Source: Rhizobiales bacterium UBA3584
GTDB lineage: Bacteria; Pseudomonadota; Alphaproteobacteria; Rhizobiales; Devosiaceae
Direction: 5' to 3'
NCBI GenBank assembly: GCA_002375765.1
Contig: DFMV01000063.1
Location: 1-64,000, forward strand
Length of the DNA stretch: 64,000 bases
This document shows, piece by piece, positions 36,511 to 44,204 of the stretch. How positions within the stretch are numbered: the stretch's first letter is position 1; every line of letters starts with the position of its first letter. The notes beneath the pieces are model-generated. The model had not been told where the DNA came from. It saw only the letters and a program-made list of their open reading frames with translations, and did not search any database. A program made the position numbers and the translations under genes.

Positions 36511-36938
36511 ACCTGCACAGCGGCCTGCGCGTCAGCGCGCAGGCGCGTAACCATGGCCGCCAGCCCGTTCGAGCGCTGTGTGGAAAGATGCTCGCGCAGC
36601 CCGATCGAATCCAGAATCGGAAGCGCGTCGGTCGCCGCGATATCGGCTGCCGTGCGGCCCGAATAAAGCGCCAGGACAATGGCCACCAACCCCCGCACGA
36701 TCATCGCATCGGAATCACCCCGGAAGGTCAGCACCGTGCCCGCGTCACTTGGCTCGCTTTCGGTCACCAGCCACACCTGCGATGCGCATCCATGCACCTT
36801 GTTGCTGGCGCTGTGCTCGTCTTCGGTCAGTGGAGCCAGGCTCTGCCCCAGCTCGATGATGTAGCGATACCGGTCCTCCCAGTCGTCGAGGAAGGACAGA
36901 TTGTCGGCGATTTCGTCAAAAGCGGCTGTAGTATTCAT
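36507..36938 (-). CDS. sufE: SufE-family sulfur acceptor protein
   Basis: 143 residues. The active cysteine is C51 in KVHGCASQVWL, and the fold landmarks FRGDSDAMIVRGLVAIVLALYSGRT and HLSTQRSNGLAAMV are present. SufE accepts persulfide from the SufS desulfurase for Fe-S cluster assembly. The rest of the suf operon is not in this window. The 3' end overlaps the DUF6456 gene by 4 bp. Confidence 0.95.
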   Translation of the reverse strand: MNTTAAFDEIADNLSFLDDWEDRYRYIIELGQSLAPLTEDEHSASNKVHGCASQVWLVTESEPSDAGTVLTFRGDSDAMIVRGLVAIVLALYSGRTAADIAATDALPILDSIGLREHLSTQRSNGLAAMVTRLRADAQAAVQV

Positions 36939-36986
36939 GCCCGCTATTTAGTCCCTGATCCCATCCATTGGAAGGGGGCAGGTCCA

Positions 36987-37262
36987 TCAGTATGCCCAAG
37001 CGGGACGGGGAGGGGGGAAGGCACTCATTGTCGCCGGTTCCGTTGCCTGCGGCGTGGCGATCTGGGCCAACACCGTCCGCCCCACGGCGCACTCGACGCT
37101 TTGGCAGTCTGCGGGCATCAGCGTTTGGCTGACCGCCTGGGCGCCCTGGCTGGCCAGGCGTTCGCCGGTCGTGCGCGCTGAAGCGCCGACATCCATGCCC
37201 GCACTGGGCGCCATGATGAGAAAGGCGGCGGAAAGCCAGAAGGCGGAACGAACAACAAACAT
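36987..37262 (-). CDS. DUF5330-like small secreted protein
   Basis: 91 residues from ATG 37262, which has GAGG 9 bases upstream. A hydrophobic segment (MFVVRSAFWLSAAFLIMAP) serves as signal or anchor. The remainder has two cysteines (DCQSVECAVG) and a proline-rich end. MFVVRSAFWLS is the usual opening of DUF5330 proteins in Rhizobiales. Function is unknown. ATGs further upstream (37289, 37409) are less well supported. Confidence 0.7.
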   Translation of the reverse strand: MFVVRSAFWLSAAFLIMAPSAGMDVGASARTTGERLASQGAQAVSQTLMPADCQSVECAVGRTVLAQIATPQATEPATMSAFPPPRPAWAY

Positions 37263-37590
37263 GAAACCAAACCTCGTCGTCCGGGACATATGGACAGCGT
37301 CGAGGGACAGGCTAGCGTTCCGCCGTGAAGCATTTTTAGCAAACTCGCCTAAAATTTTATGCGTATTTTGTCCAAATGCCTTCGGTCTCGACAGCACGCC
37401 GTTAAGCAAGACTCTGTTTACGCTACCCCCAGAAACCTGCCCCGAACGTTCACCGATTCCGGTTCGAGCCTGCCTCAGGCCGTCCGACTTAATGGTGTCT
37501 TAGGGCTTGGGTGGAAGTGTGGTCCAGCCGAGGGACGCCGTCCTGAAGCAAGGCCGCAGCGTATCGCGGCATCTAAAAGTTGAGCATTTC
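37263..37590. promoter_or_regulatory. Divergent regulatory region with a CtrA-like box (37489-37503)
   Basis: The gap contains an AT-rich stretch (37330-37375) and TTAA-TGGTGTC-TTAG at 37489-37503, one base from the CtrA consensus TTAA-N7-TTAA and about 90 bp upstream of the kinase gene. No coding frame is credible. Confidence 0.5.
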
Positions 37591-39396
37591 ATGCGTAACC
37601 CCTTTGCGGATTTCACTATTGCCTCTCAGTTTGCGGCGGCCCCCATACGGTCCGGCCAGCGCAATACCGTGCTGCATCGTGTTCTGGCGCTCAACACACT
37701 CGCAATGATGGCTGGCCTGGGTCTGACGATGGCCTTGTCCCTCGTCATGCTTTTTGGCGGCAATGTTGCACCCCTGGTCGCAACAATGGTCGCCTCGGGG
37801 CTTGTCGCGGTTTCGGGTGCCCTGCTTTTGCGCGGCGATTTCGAACCCACAATTGCGGTTCACGCCCTGGCGCTCGGCCTAGCCGCCGCAGTGATCGCCG
37901 TGGGCGATCCGGCCATGATCGATCTTGGACTTGCTTTCGCGCTTATGGCCGCGCTTTACGGCCAGGTCCTCGCCAAGAGCCGATACCGCGTGCTCGCCTG
38001 GTCCATTCCGGCGCTGGTTCTCTTGGCCAGTGCATTTGCAACCGGCCCCGTTTCGGCGGCATTGCAAGGCTCGCTGCAACCCTTCGCATTCATAGCACTT
38101 GCCGTTTTCGCGGCGGTGGCGGCCATCAGTGCCACCCGGCTCGAAATTATCTCGGCCGAATCCCCGGTATCCCAGACCCGCGCCTTTGCAGTATTGGCAG
38201 AAAACATCCTCGGCGCCGTGGTGCGTTATGGCGCGGATGGCGGCCCGGTCTTCATTTCGCGCTCTGCGGGCAATCTCCTGGGCTGCCGCACCTTCGAGCT
38301 CGACGGCGCCGGCCTTTTCGAGCGCGTCCATGTCATGGACCGTCCCGCTTACCGCAAGGCCATTTCGGACGCATCGAATGGCACCGGGGCAAGCACCATC
38401 GAACTGCGTCTGCGCCGCGACGATGCCGAACCGGGCGCCGGAGCGCGCTATATCTGGGTCGAATTCGCGCTCGCGCCGCTGGAAGGCGAATGTGCCACCG
38501 GTTCATCGAACGACGTGTTGGCGGTCCTTCGCGATGTCAGCGCGCGCAAGGACGCCGAGCGTCAGGTCGATGCGGCGCGCAAGCAGGCCGAAGAGGCCTC
38601 GGAAGCCAAATCGCGCTTCCTTGCCACCATCGGCCATGAGTTGCGCACGCCGCTCAACGCCATTGTGGGCTTTTCCGACATGATGGCCGAAGGGATCGGC
38701 GGCACGCTGTCTCCGACCCACGCCGAATATGCCGGCCACATCAGCCGCAGCGGCCATCACCTTCTCGACGTCGTCAACATGCTGCTCGATATGTCCAAGA
38801 TCGAGGCCGGCAAGTTCGAGGTTCACGCCGAACTGTTTGCGCCCCAGGCGCTGGTCGAGCCGTGCATGCAGATGGTTGAAACCCTGGCCCGCGATCGTGC
38901 CGTCACCATCGAGGCCGCGGTTCCCGAGAAATTGCCCCAGATCATGGGCGATGAGCGGGCCTGCCGGCAGATTTTGATAAATCTGCTCTCCAACGCCGTG
39001 AAATTCAGTCATGATGGTGGCATAGTCACGCTGGCCATGCGCCGCCAGGGCAAAGTGCTCGCCATCTCGGTCAGTGATTCGGGAATAGGCATGCCCCCCG
39101 AGACGGTCGAGCGGATCGGCGAGCCGTTCTTGCAGGGTCAGGACAGCCTTTCACGGCGCTACGAGGGCACCGGGCTGGGCCTCTCGATCGTCAAGGGGCT
39201 GGTCAGCCTGCACGGGGGCCTGCTTGATGTGGCGTCCGAGCAGGGCCTGGGAACCACCATAAGCGTGCTCCTGCCACTCGAAGGCCCGCTGGGCGCAGGC
39301 AAAAGCTCGGCAACCATCGAACATCTTTACGCGACCAAGCGCGATAGCGACGAAAACAAATGGCTCGAAGACGAAAAAAGAAGCGCAGCACAATGA
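37591..39396 (+). CDS. Membrane PAS sensor histidine kinase (DivJ-like)
   Basis: 601 residues. Six hydrophobic segments (about 30-185) precede a PAS-like domain (about 205-315, with LLGCRTFELDG and IELRLRR). The HisKA domain follows with H349 in IGHELRTPLNAIVGFSDMM, then a HATPase_c domain with N-box NLLSNAVKFS, DSGIGMPP and GTGLGLSIVKGL. The membrane-PAS-kinase layout and the H-box neighbourhood resemble DivJ of the DivK/CtrA cell-cycle pathway. That identity is inferred. It overlaps the next gene. Confidence 0.85.
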   Translation: MRNPFADFTIASQFAAAPIRSGQRNTVLHRVLALNTLAMMAGLGLTMALSLVMLFGGNVAPLVATMVASGLVAVSGALLLRGDFEPTIAVHALALGLAAAVIAVGDPAMIDLGLAFALMAALYGQVLAKSRYRVLAWSIPALVLLASAFATGPVSAALQGSLQPFAFIALAVFAAVAAISATRLEIISAESPVSQTRAFAVLAENILGAVVRYGADGGPVFISRSAGNLLGCRTFELDGAGLFERVHVMDRPAYRKAISDASNGTGASTIELRLRRDDAEPGAGARYIWVEFALAPLEGECATGSSNDVLAVLRDVSARKDAERQVDAARKQAEEASEAKSRFLATIGHELRTPLNAIVGFSDMMAEGIGGTLSPTHAEYAGHISRSGHHLLDVVNMLLDMSKIEAGKFEVHAELFAPQALVEPCMQMVETLARDRAVTIEAAVPEKLPQIMGDERACRQILINLLSNAVKFSHDGGIVTLAMRRQGKVLAISVSDSGIGMPPETVERIGEPFLQGQDSLSRRYEGTGLGLSIVKGLVSLHGGLLDVASEQGLGTTISVLLPLEGPLGAGKSSATIEHLYATKRDSDENKWLEDEKRSAAQ

Positions 39397-40364
39397 ACGC
39401 CGGCATTGCCCAGATTCCCCTCGCTCTAGGCGCTGGTGCCGCCAGCATGATCGGTCACGCCCTTTCGTGGGGCGCTACGCGTTTTGCCCGTTCGCCCATG
39501 GCGTCGACCGGCCTTGTGCTGATCTCCGGTCTGACCCTGATGGCGGCCACCAACGCGCTGTTTCTGCAAGACACGCGCCACCCCGCGCCGCTGTTTACGT
39601 CAGGATCGGCAGGTGCCGCGCAACCTGTGTCGATCGAGCCGGTCGTGGTCGAGCCCGCCGAGATCCCGCAGCGGCCCGTTGCTGAACCCGTCGCACCTGT
39701 GTCAGCGCCCGCCACGAGCCAGCAGGCAGAAGCGCCCGCCCCGGCCGCGCAAGAGTCCGCACCCCCGGCCATTGGCAACCAGGACATTGCCGACCTGCAG
39801 GAAAAGCTCAAGGCGATGGGTATTTTCGATGGCACTGTCGATGGCTATTACGGCCCCCGGACTGCTGACGCCATTCGCGATTTCGAGGCACGCTTCAATC
39901 TCCCGCGCACCGGCGCCGCAACGCCTCAGGTGATCAAGGCCGTAAGGGAAGCTCCCTTGCAAACCTCTCAGGCGCCGCAACCGGCCCCGGTTGCCGCGGC
40001 CCCGCAAACCGACGATATCGCCCCGCTTCTCGCCCAGATGCAGGAAACGGCCCCGACGCCGGCCAATAGCGTCGAGCGCCAGACGGTCGCCGATATTTCG
40101 CCCGATGTACCCGTCGCCGATCCCCAGGCGCCCGAGGCAACGGCCGAGCCCAGCGTTCCAGCCGTTCTTAATGGCGATCTGGTCAGCGATATTCAGCGCG
40201 GCCTGAGCCGTCTTGGCTTCCTGCAAGGGCCGGTCAATGGTGTTGCCGACGAGGCGACGGCGCGCGCCATTCGCCAGTTCCAGATTTTCAACAATTACCG
40301 GCCGACAGGCGAAGTCAGCCCCGTGCTGCGTCAGATGCTGGTCGAGGCCGGGGCTTTCCTGTAA
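39360..40364 (+). CDS. Membrane-anchored peptidoglycan-binding protein
   Basis: 334 residues. A basic N-terminus (MARRRKKKRS) is followed by a hydrophobic segment (about 42-62) and a long Pro/Ala-rich linker. Two PG_binding_1 domains follow: about 141-187 (IADLQEKLKAMGIFDGTVDGYYG) and about 277-330 (IQRGLSRLGFLQGPVNGVAD). It likely bridges membrane and cell wall. The start could be ATG 39360 or ATG 39393; I prefer the former because RRRKKK tails precede such anchors. It overlaps the kinase gene, implying co-expression. Confidence 0.82.
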   Translation: MARRRKKKRSTMNAGIAQIPLALGAGAASMIGHALSWGATRFARSPMASTGLVLISGLTLMAATNALFLQDTRHPAPLFTSGSAGAAQPVSIEPVVVEPAEIPQRPVAEPVAPVSAPATSQQAEAPAPAAQESAPPAIGNQDIADLQEKLKAMGIFDGTVDGYYGPRTADAIRDFEARFNLPRTGAATPQVIKAVREAPLQTSQAPQPAPVAAAPQTDDIAPLLAQMQETAPTPANSVERQTVADISPDVPVADPQAPEATAEPSVPAVLNGDLVSDIQRGLSRLGFLQGPVNGVADEATARAIRQFQIFNNYRPTGEVSPVLRQMLVEAGAFL

Positions 40365-40375
40365 CGCTGGCCTTC

Positions 40376-40711
40376 ATGCAGCAGCTTCGGTCGGACATCT
40401 GGTGCGCCGCTTTCGTGCGCCGCCACAACAATATGGGCAATTTCTGCGTCGTTTCGCGGCGTGGCGATTCGATTGCCGGCCAGATCTGGATCGAAGTCGA
40501 CCACCTGGACGGTACGGTCTCGCTCTTTACCCCGGCCCCCGGCGCCTTGATGGACACGCCTCCTGACGACCGTGTGTTCCAGAAGCGTTTCGAGCGCACC
40601 GACCCGCAGACCGTCAGGGATCGCATTGCGCGAGAAATCGAGTTCGATCAGGACCTCTGGGTCCTCTCTGTCGATTGTCGCACCGATGACCTTGGGCTCG
40701 ATCTGATCTAG
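40376..40711 (+). CDS. DUF1491 family protein
   Basis: 111 residues. RSDIWCAAFVRRHN, the central IWIEVDHLDGTVSLFTPAP and the acidic FERTDPQTVRDRIAREIEFDQDLWVLSVD are standard DUF1491. Members are conserved in alphaproteobacteria and of unknown function. It lies 11 bp after the peptidoglycan-binding gene and is the last gene of this run. Confidence 0.88.
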   Translation: MQQLRSDIWCAAFVRRHNNMGNFCVVSRRGDSIAGQIWIEVDHLDGTVSLFTPAPGALMDTPPDDRVFQKRFERTDPQTVRDRIAREIEFDQDLWVLSVDCRTDDLGLDLI

Positions 40712-40775
40712 GGCCAGACCTTAGGACTAAATCGACATTCAGTCATTGATGCCCCAACAGGGTTGCCGATTGTTC

Positions 40776-41927
40776 CTAGCCCGCCTTGCGCGCGGATTTC
40801 ATCCGGTCGAGAGCCTCGATGGCCTGATCGCCCACGGTCCCGGTTCTCGACGCCGGATTGGCTTCGGGTGTCCGCCGGCTGGGCTCGACGAAACGCGCAT
40901 ACTCGGGCCGGGTGAGTTCGGCGGGCCGGACATCGCCCCGCCAGGCGCTCATCACATAGACCATGGCTGGGACGCTGATTTCATCGAACATCCGCGCAAA
41001 GCTCGCGAGTGTCTTGGATCGGTCGGCATCGTGGCTGGTCGCATGAATGAGCACTTTGAGCCCGTCATAGGACGTGCACCCGAAGGCCCGCAGCACCACG
41101 AACAGCGCTGCGCCGCTCGTGTCGTGGGCGATTTCGGCGCAACGCATTTCATCGAGCCCGGTGATCTGGCTGAGAAGGCGCGTGATCTTTGGCCGGCGGT
41201 TTTCCGAGAACAGCTTCATGAGCGCCCCGGTAAATTCGTTGGTGGCCACCGAAATCTGCTCGAATGTCCGCATCATGGGCGCTTGCGGCAGATTGCGGCG
41301 GGCATAGGCGCGCAACACGTTGATCCGGCCCTCCTCGGGCAGATCGAAGAATACGCCGGTCAGAAGCGCCGCGTCGAAATCCTCGCGCCCGGCAAGGATC
41401 GCGGCGACTTCGTGGTCCATCTCGGCGGAACGGGTCAGCGCGTTGAGGTAGGCGCCACGGGGCGCAATGGATGTGTTGGCAGCCAGCGCGCGATAGACCT
41501 TGCGGCTGTTGATCGGAAACAGCCGGGCCAGGATGGCATTGGACAGGGCAGGGCGCCGGGCGATGGCCGCGATCACGTCCGTGTTGCCCTTGTCGATCAG
41601 CCGCTCCAGCAAATCGTCTGAAAGCGATTGCGCGCGTTCGAGATGGGCGATCAGACCGGTGCCCAGATGGTCATAGACCAGGATTTCGAGCTGGGGTGTC
41701 AGGTGCTGCGCGCTCGCCAGAATACCCGCCGCCTTGGCTCGGGCCGTAGGTGCGGCTGTGGGAAACAGGCGTCGGGCCAACGCCTCGAACTGCTCGGCCT
41801 CGGCGGCCAAAGGCTTGCTGCGTCGCGCATAGGCATCGCATGCGGCCACCAGAAGTGTGTTGGCCCGCTCGACGCCGCCGGTTTCAATCAGCAGCTGAAA
41901 CGTTTCGTATGGCTGAAAGCCGATCAT
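40776..41927 (-). CDS. DUF2336 family protein
   Basis: 383 residues, all helical, with HEAT-like repeats (LSDDLLERLIDKGNTDVIAAIARRPALSNAILARL is the clearest). DUF2336 proteins are common in alphaproteobacteria and uncharacterised; some sit near flagellar or cell-cycle genes. A TTAG-N7-TTAA CtrA-like box lies 60 bp upstream. No membrane segments. Confidence 0.85.
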   Translation of the reverse strand: MIGFQPYETFQLLIETGGVERANTLLVAACDAYARRSKPLAAEAEQFEALARRLFPTAAPTARAKAAGILASAQHLTPQLEILVYDHLGTGLIAHLERAQSLSDDLLERLIDKGNTDVIAAIARRPALSNAILARLFPINSRKVYRALAANTSIAPRGAYLNALTRSAEMDHEVAAILAGREDFDAALLTGVFFDLPEEGRINVLRAYARRNLPQAPMMRTFEQISVATNEFTGALMKLFSENRRPKITRLLSQITGLDEMRCAEIAHDTSGAALFVVLRAFGCTSYDGLKVLIHATSHDADRSKTLASFARMFDEISVPAMVYVMSAWRGDVRPAELTRPEYARFVEPSRRTPEANPASRTGTVGDQAIEALDRMKSARKAG

Positions 41928-41986
41928 TTGGTCGACTCGATCCCCCGGTCCACTCTTGCTTGTTGCTCACTATTGACTGAGATTCG

Positions 41987-42001
41987 TTAGCGGACTGTTA
42001 A
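41987..42001. promoter_or_regulatory. CtrA-like box TTAG-N7-TTAA
   Basis: TTAG (41987-41990), CGGACTG, TTAA (41998-42001): one mismatch to the TTAA-N7-TTAA consensus. It lies between the divergent DUF2336 gene (start 41927) and the 55-residue gene (start 42095). Confidence 0.45.
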
Positions 42002-42094
42002 CCTTGACGAAGTCTTAATGCGTAATGTTCGGATCCGGGACGGCATGGTGCCGGCTGGGGTAAGCGGAGGACCGGACGCACCACGAGGCCAATT

Positions 42095-42262
42095 ATGGGT
42101 ATGCTGGTAAAATTCAGCCCCAAGGATGCCCGCTCTGCACCGGCAAAAGCCGGCGGACCGGGCGCGCAGGTCATATTGTTCACAGGGGTTCGCTATGAGC
42201 GCGGGGCCGGGGGGCATAAGCCCGCACCGGGGCCAAAGATCAGGCGGACCCGCAAGGGCTGA
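42095..42262 (+). CDS. 55-residue basic protein with VILFTGVRYER motif
   Basis: ATG 42095 follows GAGG with a 6-base spacer. The product is basic and glycine/proline-rich with a central VILFTGVRYERG and a C-terminus PKIRRTRKG. Short proteins with an 'ILFxGVRYER' core occur in many Rhizobiales (from memory), function unknown. Its TGA is 5 bp before the lipoprotein's TTG start, suggesting translational coupling. Confidence 0.7.
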   Translation: MGMLVKFSPKDARSAPAKAGGPGAQVILFTGVRYERGAGGHKPAPGPKIRRTRKG

Positions 42263-42267
42263 AGATT

Positions 42268-43080
42268 TTGAAGGACTGGTTGCTTGGCGGCGCATGTGCA
42301 GCCGTAGCGTGTTTGTTGCTGTCCGGCTGCGCCCGGCCAACGGGTGATTTCGGCCGCGCAGCGCCCGGCGTGCTCCATGATCGTATCATGCCGACCCTGG
42401 GAAATGCGCGCGCTGCAGCCGATGGCGAGCCCGTTTCGGCCTTCAATCAGACCGATCAGGAACGCGAGATGCATGACCGTGTCTGGCGTTTCCTCATCGC
42501 GCCGCACGCTCATGACTGGTTCTACGACACAGCCGTCGAACTTCAGCGCACCCGCATTGCAGCCAATCTCGATACCCGGTTTATCGCGGATCGCTATTAT
42601 TCGACCCTGCGCAGCACGCAGTACCAGTCTTCTCGGGTCCGATACCGCAAGGTGGCAGATGATATCGCCATCGACATCGCAACCATTCCCACAACCTTCG
42701 CCGCCATCTGCCGCGTCATCGAAGTGGACCGCCAGCGCGCCATAGCTGTTTCCAACGTGACACTCGCCGCCCCCGACGCGGCGGCGCAGGTCGCGGCCCG
42801 CAAATGGGAAAACGACCAGACGATCGGCTGGTTTACCCGGGCGCTCACCTACCGCTATCAGTCCTATTCTGTCGCGCTTGAGCGTCTTCTCGTCGAAACG
42901 CCGCATGAAGAAGGTCGCGTCGTGGACGCCCAGCTTGCGCGGATGCAACCTTACGTGGCTCGGGCCCAGGCGGGCGATTTCTGCCTTTCCGGCGGGGACG
43001 GATTGATCGTCAAGGACACGGCCATCGCCTCGCGTTACGCGACGGCGCCGTTCACGCCTGAACCGCTGGTACGAAAGTAG
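42268..43080 (+). CDS. Predicted outer-membrane or periplasmic lipoprotein
   Basis: 270 residues. The signal peptide ends in a lipobox LLLSGC (cysteine about residue 21), and the mature protein is largely helical. It contains REMHDRVWRFLIAPHAHDWFYD and a conserved-looking YYSTLRSTQYQSSRVRYRKVADD segment. No in-frame ATG exists near the signal peptide, so translation must start at TTG 42268, just after the preceding gene and AAGGG. No family is recognised. It ends 2 bp before the convergent DUF1254 gene's stop. Confidence 0.82.
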   Translation: MKDWLLGGACAAVACLLLSGCARPTGDFGRAAPGVLHDRIMPTLGNARAAADGEPVSAFNQTDQEREMHDRVWRFLIAPHAHDWFYDTAVELQRTRIAANLDTRFIADRYYSTLRSTQYQSSRVRYRKVADDIAIDIATIPTTFAAICRVIEVDRQRAIAVSNVTLAAPDAAAQVAARKWENDQTIGWFTRALTYRYQSYSVALERLLVETPHEEGRVVDAQLARMQPYVARAQAGDFCLSGGDGLIVKDTAIASRYATAPFTPEPLVRK

Positions 43081-43082
43081 GC

Positions 43083-43628
43083 CTACCGGATAGTCGAGCA
43101 GCTCAGCTGCGACAGCGCCTCGCGATAGCGCTCCCGCATGGCCGGATGCGGCGGAGCCAGCCGCACCACGACAGCAACGTCGTTGCCTTGTGCCTCAACG
43201 ATCAACAGTCCCTCGTCGATCTCGAAACGCTGCTCGGCCAGAAGCCGGGTCTGGGCGGGGTTGAAAAGGCCCATATCCAGCAGATCCCCCGATCCCGAAC
43301 GGTTGGTCGTGGAATAGATCACATGCCCGTCATTGTTGAACACCGCGACCGACCAGAACGCCAGCGGCAACTCCCCGTTGACGATACCCGGCCCGTCGCC
43401 CAGTTCCAGGCGGCACACGCCATAGAGCAGTTCGGGGTCCAGTCCCAACGGATTGGCTTGGCCCGGGGCCAGATCGTCGAACACGACCAGGGTTTCGAGC
43501 GGCGCGCTGTCCTCCAGCCGATGCCACACGTCGCGCACTGCCGCGCCGGGCAGGGTGAGAATGACAACCAGATGGATCAGTCCGCCCAGCACCACCCCGC
43601 CCAATATCCAGAACAGCAGCCGGCTCAT
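43083..43628 (-). CDS. DUF1254-type membrane protein
   Basis: 181 residues: an N-terminal hydrophobic helix (about 4-26) and a soluble domain with PLETLVVFDDLAPGQANPLGLDPELLYGVCRLEL and AFWSVAVFNNDGHVIYSTTNRS. This is the DUF1254 partner of the DUF1214/DUF1254 pairs found in Rhizobiales. ATG 43628 overlaps the stop of the DUF1214 gene (ATGA), and the longer upstream frame is antisense-like. Function is unknown. Confidence 0.85.
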   Translation of the reverse strand: MSRLLFWILGGVVLGGLIHLVVILTLPGAAVRDVWHRLEDSAPLETLVVFDDLAPGQANPLGLDPELLYGVCRLELGDGPGIVNGELPLAFWSVAVFNNDGHVIYSTTNRSGSGDLLDMGLFNPAQTRLLAEQRFEIDEGLLIVEAQGNDVAVVVRLAPPHPAMRERYREALSQLSCSTIR

Positions 43629-44200
43629 TGACAAGCCACCTTCTCGATTGCCGGCATGGCCTCGATTGTGGTGTTGGCGCCTGAAAAAACCACGGCATCG
43701 TAAAGGGTCAGGGCGAGGGTGAACGAACCGGTCCCTTCGATTTCCAGCCAGTTGCCCGGTCCCATGCTGGCGCCGATGCTCGCATTGAGCCCGCCATCGT
43801 CCCATCGCGCGACCCGTTCGCTGTGCAGCGCGGGAAGCTCGCGCGAAGCGGCGATGTTTGCGCCCGTCAGGTCGGTTGCCACCAATGTCCAGAAGCTCGC
43901 GCCCGGCACCTTGCCAGTCACCCGGTACTGGCACCGCGCGTCCAGCGGATCGCCTGCATCGTCGGTGGCTGCCGTAAATTGCAGCCCCTCGGCATAGCCA
44001 AGCTGGAGGTGCCCGTTGCGGGCCAGATAGGCCCGGCTGTAGGGATTCGGTGTCGGCTGCCCGATATCGGGCCATGCGGCCCATGAGCCCACCCGGACCG
44101 CCGCAAACAGCCTTCCATCGGTCAGCGCATAATAGCTTGCGCCGAACCCCACCGAGAGGGCGACCGCAAGGCCAACCAACAGTCGGAAAATCAGTCCCAA
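43625..44200 (-). CDS. DUF1214 domain membrane protein
   Basis: 191 residues. An N-terminal helix (LIFRLLVGLAVALSVGFGASYYAL) anchors it and the rest is DUF1214-like: PYSRAYLARNGHLQLGYAEGLQFTA, CQYRVTGKVPGASFWTLVATD, NWLEIEGTGSFTLALTLYD. The start is uncertain: TTG 44200, four bases after the PBP stop codon, fits the homologous region, and no ATG does. It is coupled to the DUF1254 gene downstream and follows the class A PBP, suggesting an envelope role. Confidence 0.8.
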   Translation of the reverse strand: MGLIFRLLVGLAVALSVGFGASYYALTDGRLFAAVRVGSWAAWPDIGQPTPNPYSRAYLARNGHLQLGYAEGLQFTAATDDAGDPLDARCQYRVTGKVPGASFWTLVATDLTGANIAASRELPALHSERVARWDDGGLNASIGASMGPGNWLEIEGTGSFTLALTLYDAVVFSGANTTIEAMPAIEKVACQ

Positions 44201-44204
44201 GACG

